The position numbers were made by a program, and so were the translations under genes. Of a DNA stretch of 64,000 bases, positions 16,493 to 25,662 are shown one piece after another. Source of the stretch: Paenibacillus sp. FSL K6-3182 (GTDB taxonomy: Bacteria; Bacillota; Bacilli; Paenibacillales; Paenibacillaceae); the NCBI RefSeq assembly GCF_037976325.1, contig NZ_CP150265.1, positions 1,006,001 through 1,070,000 of the forward strand. The letters run 5' to 3'. The notes under the pieces were generated by a model that saw only the letters and a list, made by a program, of their open reading frames with translations, made no database searches and was not told where the DNA came from. Each line of letters begins with the position of its first letter. Position 1 is the first letter of the stretch.

Positions 16493-17614
16493 ATGGGGAG
16501 CAAGGTTAGAGTAGGTTTAGTTTACGGGGGGAAATCGGGAGAGCATGAGGTCTCTTTGCAAACGGCTTACGCAGTAATGGGTGAATTTGACTACAGCAAA
16601 TATGAAATCAAGCCTTTTTATATTACGAAGCAAGGGGAATGGAAAACGGGAGCCGTTTTGCATAACCGTCCAAGCAGTGTAGAAGATCTACGCAACACAA
16701 CAGACGAAGCTGAGGAAAATGGCTTTGCTCTTGCTCCATTATTTCAACGCTTAAATAGAAGCTCAAAAACGGCTGGCGATGAGCCGCGTATTGATGTGAT
16801 TTTTCCTTTGCTGCACGGAACATTTGGTGAAGATGGTACCATTCAAGGACTGTTCGAAATGGCGAACATTCCTTACGTCGGAGCGGGTGTTCTCGCTTCT
16901 GCCGTTGGGATGGACAAGATTCTAATGAAAAAAGTATTTGCGCAAGAAGGCTTGCCGCAATGCGTTTTCCGGTACTTCAACCGTACACAGTGGGAGAGAG
17001 ACGCATCTTTCTTTATCATGGAATGCGAGGTTTCACTCGGCTATCCATGCTTTATTAAGCCAGCCAACCTAGGTTCTAGTGTAGGCGTATCCAAAGCGAA
17101 AAACCGTGAAGAGCTTATTAATGCCATCAACTATGCGTTCCGTTTTGACCGCAAGGTTATTGTTGAAGAGTTCGTAGATGCCCGCGAGATCGAAGTAAGC
17201 GTACTTGGCAATGATGATGCCAAAGCATCCTTACCTGGTGAAATTGCGCCTTCTAACGAATTTTACGATTACAAAGCCAAATACATCGATGGAAAATCGA
17301 CTATGCAAATTCCGGCTCATTTGTCGCCTGAGCTTACAGAATCCGTTCGCGAAATGGCCGTTCGTGCATTTCAATCCATTGATGGCTCGGGATTATCACG
17401 CGTAGATTTTTTCCTTCGCAAAAGCGACAATCAGCTATTTATCAACGAAGTCAACACATTGCCTGGTTTCACGCCTATCAGTATGTATCCACTTATGTGG
17501 AAAGAAACCGGCATTCCATATAAAGAATTGTTAGACACATTAATTTCCTTAGCTCTTTCCCGCCACGCGGAGAAGCAACGGATAGATTTTACAGGAGAAG
17601 CATCACAATCGTAA
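16493..17614 (+). CDS. ddl: D-alanine--D-alanine ligase
   Basis: A 373-residue cytoplasmic ATP-grasp enzyme making the D-Ala-D-Ala dipeptide of peptidoglycan precursors. Motifs in order: GKSGEHEVSLQTA (N-terminal D-Ala site), PLLHGTFGEDGTIQG, KPANLGSSVGVSKA (ATP loop), and FINEVNTLPGFTPISMYP (Mg and second D-Ala). The YP ending of that last motif is typical of D-Ala rather than D-lactate ligases only in context, so I keep D-Ala by default. ATG 16493 has GGAGG 7 bases upstream. Confidence 0.95.
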   Translation: MGSKVRVGLVYGGKSGEHEVSLQTAYAVMGEFDYSKYEIKPFYITKQGEWKTGAVLHNRPSSVEDLRNTTDEAEENGFALAPLFQRLNRSSKTAGDEPRIDVIFPLLHGTFGEDGTIQGLFEMANIPYVGAGVLASAVGMDKILMKKVFAQEGLPQCVFRYFNRTQWERDASFFIMECEVSLGYPCFIKPANLGSSVGVSKAKNREELINAINYAFRFDRKVIVEEFVDAREIEVSVLGNDDAKASLPGEIAPSNEFYDYKAKYIDGKSTMQIPAHLSPELTESVREMAVRAFQSIDGSGLSRVDFFLRKSDNQLFINEVNTLPGFTPISMYPLMWKETGIPYKELLDTLISLALSRHAEKQRIDFTGEASQS

Positions 17615-17840
17615 GATACATTTCTAAGGATCTCTAACTTGTTATTTTTTCTATAACTTTCTTAACTTTCTATAACTGTTTGTACACATATGAGAAAAAG
17701 ATATAGGGAAAAATTTCTTTTATTATTTACTTTGGGGCTTCAATCCTTATCTTTGTATCCAAGGTAAACAGGTAAAAGATCTTTTTTCCTTCTTAAAATG
17801 GACAAGTTGTTCATTAATTCATTAACACACCAAAAGTAAA

Positions 17841-17980
17841 GCGTGTCCCGCAGGGACGAAAGCGATCCCCCGCAAAAGTAGAAAGCTCGTGCAGTGTAAC
17901 TCTTAGGTTAGTTCAGTTGCGGGTGTCCAGAGGGTGCAACCCTTGGGGCCCTCCCTTGGAAGGGAGGGTTTGGGTGGGTT
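17841..17980 (+). ncRNA. candidate structured RNA of unknown class
   Basis: Four helices in 140 bases. GTCCC-GCA-GGGAC at 17845-17857. CCCGCAA (17869-17875) pairs with TTGCGGG (17917-17923), enclosing about 41 bases. AGGGT-GCA-ACCCT at 17931-17943. CCCTCCCTT-GG-AAGGGAGGG at 17949-17968, followed by TTTGGGTGGG. The string GTGTCC occurs before the first helix and after the second. I do not recognise a named RNA family. Strand is assumed from the downstream gene. The region lies in the 556-base gap after ddl. Confidence 0.45.
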
Positions 17981-17999
17981 CGAAAAGCTTGAAAAGGGT

Positions 18000-18120
18000 T
18001 TAAAGTTTTAATATGTTTGATATTAAAGGTCTAAAGGTTTGATATTAATGTTTTAAAGGTTTGATTTGTTGATATTAAAAGTTATAACGATTTGAAATAA
18101 GCCTTTAAAGGTTTGGTAGT
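18000..18120. repeat. short AT-rich degenerate repeats
   Basis: AAAGGTTTGATATTAA-like words recur four to five times between 18000 and 18120, ending about 50 bases before the start codon of the next gene. No coding potential. The remaining gap 17615-17840 shows nothing else I can name. Confidence 0.5.
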
Positions 18121-18170
18121 AAAGCCCTTTGAAGGCACGGTAGAAATTTCACTGAAAGGAGGGAAATAAT

Positions 18171-18488
18171 ATGGGTTTTGCAACTGAGTTTAATTCTGTG
18201 TGCAAATTTAAGTCCGAACAAGAGCTCTATGAATTGTTGGAGTATGGTCGGGGCAAAATGGTCAAGAGCGGCTTTCGCGTATTTCCAACTGGCCAAAAGG
18301 TGATTGCTTATACACCAGCCAATGAAGCGATTGCGATTGTCCGCATTTTAGCTTCTATCGCAGAAATTAATTTTCAAGGCGAAGAAGTGACACAAGTGGA
18401 GATGGAGCTCGTGAGAAAATTGACTGAGGAAGAATCAAAAGTTCAAACGGCGCTTGCTTTTGAAATGTTTTTTGGAGAGAGGGCCTAA
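18171..18488 (+). CDS. small unknown protein upstream of uvsE
   Basis: A 105-residue soluble protein of mixed helix and strand character (KFKSEQELYELLEYGRGKM, VIAYTPANEAIAIVRILASI, QVEMELVRKLTEEESKVQTA). I recognise no domain and see no Cys, membrane segment or nucleotide motif. It is a real gene by its strong ribosome site (GAAAGGAGGGA before ATG 18171), by its length without codon disruption, and because it ends three bases before uvsE. The shared transcript hints at a link with DNA damage, but that is inference only. Confidence 0.7.
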   Translation: MGFATEFNSVCKFKSEQELYELLEYGRGKMVKSGFRVFPTGQKVIAYTPANEAIAIVRILASIAEINFQGEEVTQVEMELVRKLTEEESKVQTALAFEMFFGERA

Positions 18489-18491
18489 TCG

Positions 18492-19514
18492 ATGATTGTC
18501 AGATTAGGTTTTGTCGCAATGAGCTTGCAGGTTGAGAATGCATCGCCTTCAAGAACGATGACGTTTGCGAACTTCTCGAAGCTGAACGACCGCGAGGCAG
18601 GAATTCGGAAGCTGGAAAGAATAGCAGAGGAAAACCTACGCAGTACGCTGCGGATTTTGAAGCATTGCAAAGCCAGCGACATTCAAATGTATCGCTTTTC
18701 GTCAAAGCTTATACCCCTTGCTACTCATGAGGACTTATTGGACTGGAATCCATTTGAAGCGCTAGCACCAGCATTTCAGGAAGTTGGCGAGTTCGTGCAG
18801 AAGCACGGAATAAGAGTGTCCTTTCATCCGGATCATTTCTGCGTGTTCAGCACGCCTAGACCGGAGGTGCTCGCGAAATCAGAGCTGGATTTGCTCAATC
18901 ATATCCTTATGCTTGAGGCAATGGGGCTTGATGAAGCGACAAAATGCAATATACATATCGGTGGAGCATACGGCGACAAGGTTGTAGCTGGTGAACGTTT
19001 TGTTCGCCAGTTCAGCTCCTTGTCGCCTCGCTTTAAACATCGGATTACGCTTGAAAATGATGATAAAACGTTCAATGTCAGGGAAACGCTAGAGGCGGCT
19101 GAGCAAGTTGAGGTTCCGATGGTGCTCGACATTCACCATCATTCTGTTAATGCAGGAGACATCTCAGATGACGAATTATATGAGCATTTATGGCCGCGTA
19201 TTGTTCAAACCTGGGACAAAGAGCGAGAGCGGCTGGGCATAGCTAGTACAAGCCAGCTCCCTCCCAAAATTCACGCTTCCAGTCCAAAAAGCTTATCTGA
19301 CCCCCGTGGTCATGCAGATCATGTGGAAGCGGAGCCGCTTGTACAGTTTTTGCGTCATGCGGCTAGAAATACCGAATATTTGGATTGCATGCTTGAAGCC
19401 AAAAGCAAGGACGAGGCTTTGATGAAGCTGATAGAAGACTTAAGGCAACTGGAAGCAAGCGCAGAAGGCATCAAGGTGTTGGATGGCGGCCGCGTAGAAA
19501 TTTCTACTGATTAG
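18492..19514 (+). CDS. uvsE: UV damage endonuclease
   Basis: A 340-residue TIM-barrel endonuclease (UvdE/UvsE) that nicks DNA 5' of UV photoproducts without glycosylase action. Family motifs: RLGFVAMSL at the N-terminus, MYRFSSKLIPLATH near residue 75, VSFHPDHFCVFSTPRPEV, NIHIGGAYGDK, ITLENDDKTFNV, and MVLDIHHHSVN with the metal-binding histidines. GGAGAGAGGG precedes ATG 18492. It sits 3 bases after the small unknown gene and has its own terminator. Confidence 0.95.
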   Translation: MIVRLGFVAMSLQVENASPSRTMTFANFSKLNDREAGIRKLERIAEENLRSTLRILKHCKASDIQMYRFSSKLIPLATHEDLLDWNPFEALAPAFQEVGEFVQKHGIRVSFHPDHFCVFSTPRPEVLAKSELDLLNHILMLEAMGLDEATKCNIHIGGAYGDKVVAGERFVRQFSSLSPRFKHRITLENDDKTFNVRETLEAAEQVEVPMVLDIHHHSVNAGDISDDELYEHLWPRIVQTWDKERERLGIASTSQLPPKIHASSPKSLSDPRGHADHVEAEPLVQFLRHAARNTEYLDCMLEAKSKDEALMKLIEDLRQLEASAEGIKVLDGGRVEISTD

Positions 19515-19520
19515 CAGCAT

Positions 19521-19560
19521 AATAACACCGTCAGGGCTTGCCTTGGCGGTGTTATTATAT
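19521..19560 (+). terminator. uvsE terminator
   Basis: AATAACACCG pairs with CGGTGTTATT; the stem is AT-rich and the T-run short. Confidence 0.65.
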
Positions 19561-19613
19561 AGCGGGCGCTTCAGAGTAGATGCATCATTATGTAACTGAA
19601 AAGGTGAATTCGC

Positions 19614-20432
19614 ATGGAATGGATACTTCTTGTACTTCTTGGCGTTGTAGCAGCGATGTTTGGCAGTATTGTAGGACTTGGCGGCGGTATCATTATCGTT
19701 CCTGTCTTAATGCTCATTGGTCCCACATTAACGGGAGAAGCTATTGGACATGCAACAGCAGTTGGCATATCATTAACGGTATTAGTCGTTACGGCACTTG
19801 CATCTACACTGAGCTATGCCAAACGTAAAATCGTTGATTTCCGCAGCGGCTGGATATTTTTTGTGACAAGCGGTCCTGCAGCAATGATTGGCTCCGCGCT
19901 TACAGGAAAGCTGCCTGCGGGTGTATTTCAGCTTGTTTTTGGTATTTTCATGCTGCTGATGGCATCATTATTAATTGCTCGTGACTACATGAAACCGTTT
20001 ACGAAGCAGTGGCCGATCGTTCGAACGATGACCGATGCATCAGGCGAGGTGCATACGTACAGCTATGGTATTATTCCTGCACTCGGCATCGGTTTTGGCG
20101 TAGGTCTCATGTCTGGCTTATTTGGAATCGGCGGCGGGTCGCTGTTTGTCCCCCTTATGGTGCTGTTATTTCGTTTTCCGCCTCATATGGCGACTGCAAC
20201 GTCAATGTTCGTTATTTTTTTATCATCAATTCTCGGGAGCGGCATGCACGTTTATCTTGGTGAAACAGATTGGCTGCTCGTGCTTGCATTAGTGCCTGGA
20301 GCTTGGATCGGCGGAAAGCTGGGGGCGGCAATTGCTGTGAAAATGAGCGGCAAGGGCTTACTTTGGCTGCTTAGAGTGACGCTTCTTCTGCTTGCGGGTC
20401 AATTAATCATTGAAGGCTTGCGTTCATTTTGA
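19614..20432 (+). CDS. TauE/SafE family membrane transporter
   Basis: A 272-residue protein with about eight membrane segments and an internal duplication. The signature glycine-rich loop appears twice, as GSIVGLGGGIIIVPVL near residues 17-32 and GLFGIGGGSLFVPLMVLL near 170-187. The family exports or imports sulfur-containing anions such as sulfite, sulfoacetate or taurine. The substrate here is unknown and no sulfur genes are adjacent. AAAGGTG precedes ATG 19614. Confidence 0.88.
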   Translation: MEWILLVLLGVVAAMFGSIVGLGGGIIIVPVLMLIGPTLTGEAIGHATAVGISLTVLVVTALASTLSYAKRKIVDFRSGWIFFVTSGPAAMIGSALTGKLPAGVFQLVFGIFMLLMASLLIARDYMKPFTKQWPIVRTMTDASGEVHTYSYGIIPALGIGFGVGLMSGLFGIGGGSLFVPLMVLLFRFPPHMATATSMFVIFLSSILGSGMHVYLGETDWLLVLALVPGAWIGGKLGAAIAVKMSGKGLLWLLRVTLLLLAGQLIIEGLRSF

Positions 20433-20538
20433 TATGGTTGGAGTAATCATGCGAAACTTGGTAAAAGCATCAAACGTAGTAGACCTTAACATGGATAGAA
20501 ATGTTCGTGAATTTACATAGAGGGAAGAGTGATGGATC

Positions 20539-21393
20539 GTGAATGATCAGAACAGTACTTCCGTCGTTGGCGGTAAAAGCTTTACGGCTGTCGCAATTAA
20601 TTGTGCGTCGAAAGCAGGAGAATGGATTAAGACGAAGCTTGGCAATTTTGCAAGCCTTGATATAAAGTATTCCTCGCATGATCTTGTTACAGAAATTGAT
20701 AAAGGTTCCGAGCGTTTAATAAAAAATCTAGTGATGACTCATTTTCCCCATCATTCGTTTTTGGGAGAAGAAGGCGTAGAGCCTGGGCCGGAAGCGTCAA
20801 CGCGCGCGCTGGAGAACATCCGTGACGCTGAATATTTATGGATCGTTGATCCTATTGATGGCACAACGAACTTTGTTCACGGATTTCCTTTTTTCTGTGT
20901 ATCCATTGCCCTGGCGCATAACGGCGAGGTGATCGTCGGCGTGGTCTATGACCCGATGAAGGATGAATTGTTTGTAGCCGAAAAAGGCAAGGGAGCATAC
21001 GTGCACGGAAAACGGATGCAGGTATCCAAGGAGGATACGCTGCGCGGCAGCTTGGTTGCAACAGGTCTTCCGGCCGACCATCATTATGCGCTGCCTCTAA
21101 ATTTAAAAGGCATTCAAGCAGTTGCCCCGCAGGTTCGCAATCTCCGTATAGCAGGCTCTGCTGCGATGCATATGGCCTATGTGGCGGCAGGACGCTTGAG
21201 TGGGTTCTGGGAGATTGGACTGAATAGCTGGGATCTGGCTGCCGGCTCGCTGCTCGTTCAGGAATCGGGCGGTATTGTGACGAGTACAGTTGGCAAGCCT
21301 TACGATTTGGGAACGCGAAATATCGTAGCGTCAAATGGCCATATTCAGCAGGAGCTTATCTCGGCGCTTGCCGAGGCGAAAGCAAACGAATAA
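20539..21393 (+). CDS. suhB: inositol monophosphatase family protein
   Basis: A 284-residue Mg-dependent phosphatase. Metal-binding motifs: GEEGVEPG (Glu), DPIDGTTNFVHGFPF near residues 105-119, and WDLAAGSLLVQESGG near 233-247. Substrates in this family include inositol-1-phosphate, fructose-1,6-bisphosphate and others, so the exact activity is open. Start is GTG 20539, after AGGGAAGAG; no in-frame ATG fits. It ends before a bidirectional terminator facing the flavoprotein gene. Confidence 0.92.
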   Translation: MNDQNSTSVVGGKSFTAVAINCASKAGEWIKTKLGNFASLDIKYSSHDLVTEIDKGSERLIKNLVMTHFPHHSFLGEEGVEPGPEASTRALENIRDAEYLWIVDPIDGTTNFVHGFPFFCVSIALAHNGEVIVGVVYDPMKDELFVAEKGKGAYVHGKRMQVSKEDTLRGSLVATGLPADHHYALPLNLKGIQAVAPQVRNLRIAGSAAMHMAYVAAGRLSGFWEIGLNSWDLAAGSLLVQESGGIVTSTVGKPYDLGTRNIVASNGHIQQELISALAEAKANE

Positions 21394-21422
21394 ACGCAAT
21401 AGACAGCGTGTACACAAACACC

Positions 21423-21467
21423 AAAAAAGCAGCCAGGCTTATAAATTGCCGAGGCTGCTTTTTTTAT
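21423..21467. terminator. bidirectional terminator between convergent genes
   Basis: AAAAAAGCAGCC pairs with GGCTGCTTTTTTT. Serves the phosphatase (+) and the flavoprotein (-). Confidence 0.85.
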
Positions 21468-21480
21468 GATTTTGAAAGTA

Positions 21481-22395
21481 TTAAACTCGGCTATTCCAAG
21501 CTTCTGCAAGCAGCTCGCTGTTAATGCCCACAGCAGCCAAGGATCCCATCGAAGCAGCCGTAATGGCTTGATACAGCTCCGTCGCTGCATCACCAGCGCC
21601 ATAGATACCTGGAATGTTTGTTTTCCCAAACATATCAACAAAAACAGTCCCTGCTTCAGTGACCTTGCAGCCTAATGTTTGCGGCAAGTCTGAGCCTGCA
21701 GCAAGCTTTGGTGCAAAGAAAATTCCTGTACACGGAACAATAGTACCGTCCTCCAGCACAATTTGCTTCACCATGCCATCGCTAGATTCAATACGCAGAA
21801 TAGGTGAGTTAAAGGTAGGAACGTTATGCAGCTTAAGCTCCTCACGCTGCTCATCGGTCCATTCATCAGGACCATCGGTACAAATGGTAATTTGGCTTGT
21901 CCAACCAGACAGCATTTTGGCAGAGTGCAGCGCTCTATCGCCTTTGACAATCAAGACAAGCGGTTGGTCTCTTAATTCCCAGCCATCACAATAAGGGCAG
22001 ACGAAGGCGCTTTTGCCATATACTTCAGACAGTCCATTAATATCGAGAGGGATGTCTTTCATTCCTGCTGCAAACAGCAGCTTTTTGCTTTGATAGATTT
22101 GTCCTTGAGCAGTCGTAATTTGAAAATGGCCGTCGGTTCCAGTGATCGACACTGCAGCATCCTCTACAAAATGAACTGTAGGATATGCGCTAATCTGCTC
22201 CTTTGCGACTCGCCGAAACTCGCCCGGACTAATGCCGTCTCTGGTAAGAAAACCGTGAGTTTCGCGAGTAACTCGGTTGCGCGGACGCCCTTCATCAATA
22301 ACAACTACGCTTTTTCTTGCTCTGCCTAGTACAAGAGCAGCACTCAAGCCTGCAGGTCCCCCGCCAATAATTGCTGCATCGATCATTTGTTCCAT
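21481..22395 (-). CDS. thioredoxin-reductase-like FAD/NAD(P) oxidoreductase with CPYC
   Basis: A 304-residue pyridine nucleotide-disulfide oxidoreductase. The FAD-binding GGGPAG (IIGGGPAGLSAAL) is near the N-terminus. The redox pair is in FVCPYCDGWE near residue 135, where bacterial TrxB has CATC. The second nucleotide-binding region is altered: where TrxB has GGGDSA this protein has IVKGDRALHSA, and the C-terminal IYGAGDAA is intact. Such proteins often use substrates other than thioredoxin; which one is open. ATG 22395 lies 9 bases after GAGAGG. It follows the Rrf2 gene by 60 bases on the same strand and is probably co-transcribed. Confidence 0.85.
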   Translation of the reverse strand: MEQMIDAAIIGGGPAGLSAALVLGRARKSVVVIDEGRPRNRVTRETHGFLTRDGISPGEFRRVAKEQISAYPTVHFVEDAAVSITGTDGHFQITTAQGQIYQSKKLLFAAGMKDIPLDINGLSEVYGKSAFVCPYCDGWELRDQPLVLIVKGDRALHSAKMLSGWTSQITICTDGPDEWTDEQREELKLHNVPTFNSPILRIESSDGMVKQIVLEDGTIVPCTGIFFAPKLAAGSDLPQTLGCKVTEAGTVFVDMFGKTNIPGIYGAGDAATELYQAITAASMGSLAAVGINSELLAEAWNSRV

Positions 22396-22455
22396 GTTAA
22401 ACATCCTCTCGAATGGCTAATTTTATTTTTACGCAGAAAGAGTAGTGAGTCTTGT

Positions 22456-22941
22456 TTATTTCACGGTTTGTGTTAATGGATTGAACGCAGCAGAGTCTAC
22501 CACCCACTGGATCGTATGCTGCTGAAGGTACTGCTGCATATGACGCTCAGCACCAATCATTACTTTTTTTACAAGACATCCCTTATTTTCTGAATGGTCA
22601 GTGGACTCAAGCTCTAAATCTTCAGCTTCAAAAAATAAATGATGATGCTGATCGTCAATATTAAAGCACTCATATAAAGGCTGTCGTCCCTCAATAACTT
22701 GAATGACATCAAAAAATGTAATTTGATCTGCAGCTCTAGCAAGCTCGTAGCCGCCGCTTGCCCCCGTCACAGCACGTACGATGCCGTCCTGGCGCAGCTT
22801 GGACATAATCTTAGACAAGTAGCTCTCTGAAACTCCGAGAGAAGAAGATAAATCTTTAATGCCTATGTTCTGACCGCGCTCAGCATGGGCTAAGTGAATT
22901 AAAGCATGAAGTGCATATCCGATACTTTTTGAATATTGCAT
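22456..22941 (-). CDS. Rrf2 family transcriptional regulator
   Basis: A 161-residue winged-helix repressor. N-terminal MQYSKSIGYALHALIHLA, recognition region LGVSESYLSKIMSKLRQDG, and the wing GASGGYELARAADQIT are typical. The cluster region has only two Cys (YECFN and KGCLVKK) rather than the three of IscR or NsrR, with extra HHH, so it may sense redox or thiols instead of holding an iron-sulfur cluster. AGGAGG precedes the start. It is divergent from the sugar dehydrogenase gene, with palindromic sites at its own promoter. Confidence 0.9.
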   Translation of the reverse strand: MQYSKSIGYALHALIHLAHAERGQNIGIKDLSSSLGVSESYLSKIMSKLRQDGIVRAVTGASGGYELARAADQITFFDVIQVIEGRQPLYECFNIDDQHHHLFFEAEDLELESTDHSENKGCLVKKVMIGAERHMQQYLQQHTIQWVVDSAAFNPLTQTVK

Positions 22942-22978
22942 AGGGTATACTCACCCTCCTTTGATACTTATACTTAAT

Positions 22979-23028
22979 CATTATGGATCCATAATGTCCA
23001 TTATAGACAACATGAATCCATAATGCAA
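22979..23028 (-). promoter_or_regulatory. Rrf2 gene promoter with two operator-like sites
   Basis: Minus strand: TTGCAT (23023-23028 as given), 17-bp spacer, TATAAT (23000-23005). The 18-bp perfect palindrome CATTATGGATCCATAATG lies at 22979-22996, over the start point. A near copy CATTATGGATTCATG (minus strand) overlaps the -35. Together they predict autoregulation and perhaps control of the divergent gene. Confidence 0.7.
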
Positions 23029-23126
23029 TGATGTATTACAAATACGTAAATTTGCAAGGATTTACAATGTGTTTTGTCGAATGAAATAGCATGGAAGTAC
23101 TGGAGATAAGCCAGGAGGAGTGAGCG

Positions 23127-24284
23127 ATGGTGACAGTGAAAAAACGAATTGCTGCGATGATGATGACAACATTATGTTTAGGCATGCTGGTTGCATGCGA
23201 GCCGAATGAAACGTCATCAACAAATACAAAAGTAAATGAAGCGACGGATAAGCCTGAGAAAACGATGGCAATTGCTGAAAGCACTGCGCCATCAGAGCAA
23301 GAAGAGCAAGACGAAGCTTACACCGTACTTGCGAAGGAGCTTCGAGTGCCTTGGGTCATTACTTTTGATGAGGACATTGTTTATATAAGCGAGCACGAAG
23401 GAAATATTGTGAAGGTGGATGGCGATGCGACGACACGTCAAGCGGTTCATTTGCTCAAAAGTGTACATGACCGCGGAGAAGGCGGATTTTTAGGTTTCCT
23501 GCTTGCTCCGGATTTCGCTCAGTCTCGAGAAGCATACGCGTATCATACGTACGAAGAAAATGGTCGTGTAATGAACAGAGTCGTGCTTATTAAACAAAAT
23601 GATGGGCAATGGGATGAGGTTCGAGCACTGCTCGAGGGCATTCCTGGTGCTGCGAATCACGATGGCGGACGGCTGGCGATTGGGCCCGACAAGCTGCTTT
23701 ATGTAACAACAGGAGATGCCCAGCAGCCGGAGCTGGCACAGGATCGCAACAACCTTGCAGGAAAAATCTTGCGAATGACGTTAGATGGCAAGGTACCAGC
23801 GGACAATCCGTTTTCCGGCTCATATGTGTATTCTTATGGACACCGCAATCCTCAAGGGCTTGTTTGGAATAGTGAAGGTGTGCTGTTTAATACAGAGCAT
23901 GGCCCTTCGGGAGATCCTGGCGGACATGATGAGATTAATAAAATAGCGGCGGGCGGCAATTACGGCTGGCCTGCGATTTATGGCAGCGCTGCGCAGGAAG
24001 GGATGACAACGCCTATTTACCATACCGGCGAAGATGCGATTGCGCCCTCTGGCGCGACAATCGATGAGAACAATCGAATATGGATTGCTACTTTGGTAGG
24101 CGAAGCGCTTTATCGCTATGACCCTGCATCCAAAAACATGGAAAGGGTATTCGAAGGTGAAGGAAGACTTCGTGACGTAAAGATAAAGGACGGACGTATT
24201 TATGTCATCACGAATAATACCGATGGGCGCGGTAACCCATCATCATCGGATGATCGATTGCTTATAGTAAAGCAGGTGAAATAA
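23127..24284 (+). CDS. PQQ-dependent sugar dehydrogenase-like lipoprotein
   Basis: 385 residues. The N-terminal signal ends in a lipobox LVAC (Cys at about residue 24), then a Thr/Glu-rich linker, so the protein is tethered outside the membrane. The rest is a six-bladed propeller of the soluble glucose/sorbosone dehydrogenase family: LRVPWVITFDEDIVYISEHEG, NHDGGRLAIGPDKLLYVTTGD, GHRNPQGLVWNSEGVLFNTEHG and GGNYGWPAIYG. Family enzymes oxidise sugars using PQQ. No pqq synthesis genes are in this window, and many Firmicute homologues are untested. ATG 23127 has AGGAGG 8 bases upstream. Confidence 0.88.
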   Translation: MVTVKKRIAAMMMTTLCLGMLVACEPNETSSTNTKVNEATDKPEKTMAIAESTAPSEQEEQDEAYTVLAKELRVPWVITFDEDIVYISEHEGNIVKVDGDATTRQAVHLLKSVHDRGEGGFLGFLLAPDFAQSREAYAYHTYEENGRVMNRVVLIKQNDGQWDEVRALLEGIPGAANHDGGRLAIGPDKLLYVTTGDAQQPELAQDRNNLAGKILRMTLDGKVPADNPFSGSYVYSYGHRNPQGLVWNSEGVLFNTEHGPSGDPGGHDEINKIAAGGNYGWPAIYGSAAQEGMTTPIYHTGEDAIAPSGATIDENNRIWIATLVGEALYRYDPASKNMERVFEGEGRLRDVKIKDGRIYVITNNTDGRGNPSSSDDRLLIVKQVK

Positions 24285-24285
24285 G

Positions 24286-24327
24286 AAAAGCTCAGGAGCC
24301 TATTTCAGCTCCTGAGCTTTTTTTTAT
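24286..24327 (+). terminator. terminator of the sugar dehydrogenase gene
   Basis: AAAAGCTCAGGAGC pairs with GCTCCTGAGCTTTT and is followed by more T. Confidence 0.9.
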
Positions 24328-24351
24328 GATCTAAACTATAAAGCTTATTTA

Positions 24352-25662
24352 TTACAAGTTAGTGAAAGCATAATTAATGGCTTTAATCGTTTCATCAATG
24401 TCTGCCTCGGTATGGGCTGTCGTAAAAAACCAAGCCTCATATTTGGATGGTGCAAGATTGATGCCTTGATCCAGCATGAGCTTGAAAAATCTGCCGAACA
24501 GCTCGCCGTCTGTATCCTGCGCTTCATCATAATTCGTAATCGGATGATCGCAGAAATGAGCGGAGAAGGAGCCGCGAATTTGGTTAATTGTGAGCGGGAT
24601 GCCATGCTGCTTGGCAGCGGCGTGCAGTCCTGTTGCAAGCTTCGTAGCCAGTGCGTTCATTCTATCGTATATGCCAGGCTCTTGGAGCAGCTCCAAGCAC
24701 GCTATGCCTGCTGAGATCGAGGCAGGATTGCCGGCCATCGTACCTGCTTGATAAGCAGGGCCGAGAGGGGCAACCTGCTCCATAATTTCACGGCGTCCGC
24801 CGTATGCACCGATTGGAAGGCCGCCGCCGATGATTTTGCCTAATGCGGTTAAATCCGGTTCGATGGCTTGGTGATCAGGGAACGCAACATAGGTCTGTGC
24901 TGCTCCGTAATGGAAGCGGAAGGCGCTGATGACCTCGTCATATATAACTAGCGCTCCAGCTTCGCGAGTGAGCTTGCAAAGCCCCTCTAGGAAGCCTTCA
25001 TGCGGCATAACCATACCGAAGTTGCCGACAATCGGCTCAACCATAACAGCGGCAGTCTCGTGACCCCAGCGATCGAGTGCAGCTTTCAGCGCAGGCAGAT
25101 CATTAAATGGCACGGTGATGACTTCACTAGCGATGCTTGCAGGCACGCCTGCACTGTCTGGAATGCCAAGAGTAGACGGACCAGAGCCTGCTGCGACGAG
25201 TACAAGGTCTGAATGGCCATGATAGCAGCCAGCGAATTTAATGATTTTGGATTTTTTTGTATAGGCGCGAGCGACACGAATAGTCGTCATGACGGCCTCC
25301 GTACCGGAATTGACGAACCGCACCTTGTCGAGAGATGGGATGGCTTCTTTCAGCATGCGAGCAAGCTTAATTTCCAGCTCCGTTGGTGTGCCGTATAGCG
25401 TACCGTTCTGAGCTGCACGAACGATAGCTTCTGTAATATGCGGGTGAGCATGTCCAGTAATAATAGGGCCATAAGCAGCTAAATAGTCGATATAGCGGTT
25501 ATCATCGACATCCCAGAAATAAGCGCCCTCGCCACGTTTCATAAATACGGGTGCGCCGCCGCCTACCGCTTTGTAAGAACGGGAAGGACTGTTGACGCCG
25601 CCAACAATATGCTGCAGCGCTTCTTCATATAGTTTTTCGGAATTTTGTCGCTTTGTTGTCAT
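24352..25662 (-). CDS. hemL: glutamate-1-semialdehyde 2,1-aminomutase
   Basis: A 436-residue PLP enzyme making 5-aminolevulinate for heme. Motifs: [18 protein letters not shown] near the N-terminus, [24 protein letters not shown], and the PLP lysine in [18 protein letters not shown]. Start at 25662 is set by GGAGG 9 bases upstream; an in-frame ATG 39 bases earlier is not. No other hem genes are near, so this may be the stand-alone second copy called GsaB in Bacillus. Confidence 0.94.
   Translation of the reverse strand: MTTKRQNSEKLYEEALQHIVGGVNSPSRSYKAVGGGAPVFMKRGEGAYFWDVDDNRYIDYLAAYGPIITGHAHPHITEAIVRAAQNGTLYGTPTELEIKLARMLKEAIPSLDKVRFVNSGTEAVMTTIRVARAYTKKSKIIKFAGCYHGHSDLVLVAAGSGPSTLGIPDSAGVPASIASEVITVPFNDLPALKAALDRWGHETAAVMVEPIVGNFGMVMPHEGFLEGLCKLTREAGALVIYDEVISAFRFHYGAAQTYVAFPDHQAIEPDLTALGKIIGGGLPIGAYGGRREIMEQVAPLGPAYQAGTMAGNPASISAGIACLELLQEPGIYDRMNALATKLATGLHAAAKQHGIPLTINQIRGSFSAHFCDHPITNYDEAQDTDGELFGRFFKLMLDQGINLAPSKYEAWFFTTAHTEADIDETIKAINYAFTNL

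Noticed and set aside
20434..20520. 28-residue + frame between the TauE gene and the inositol monophosphatase
   Set aside because: A TTGGAG does precede its inner ATG (20449), but the peptide is polar and featureless and I see no coupling to either neighbour; chance is as likely.
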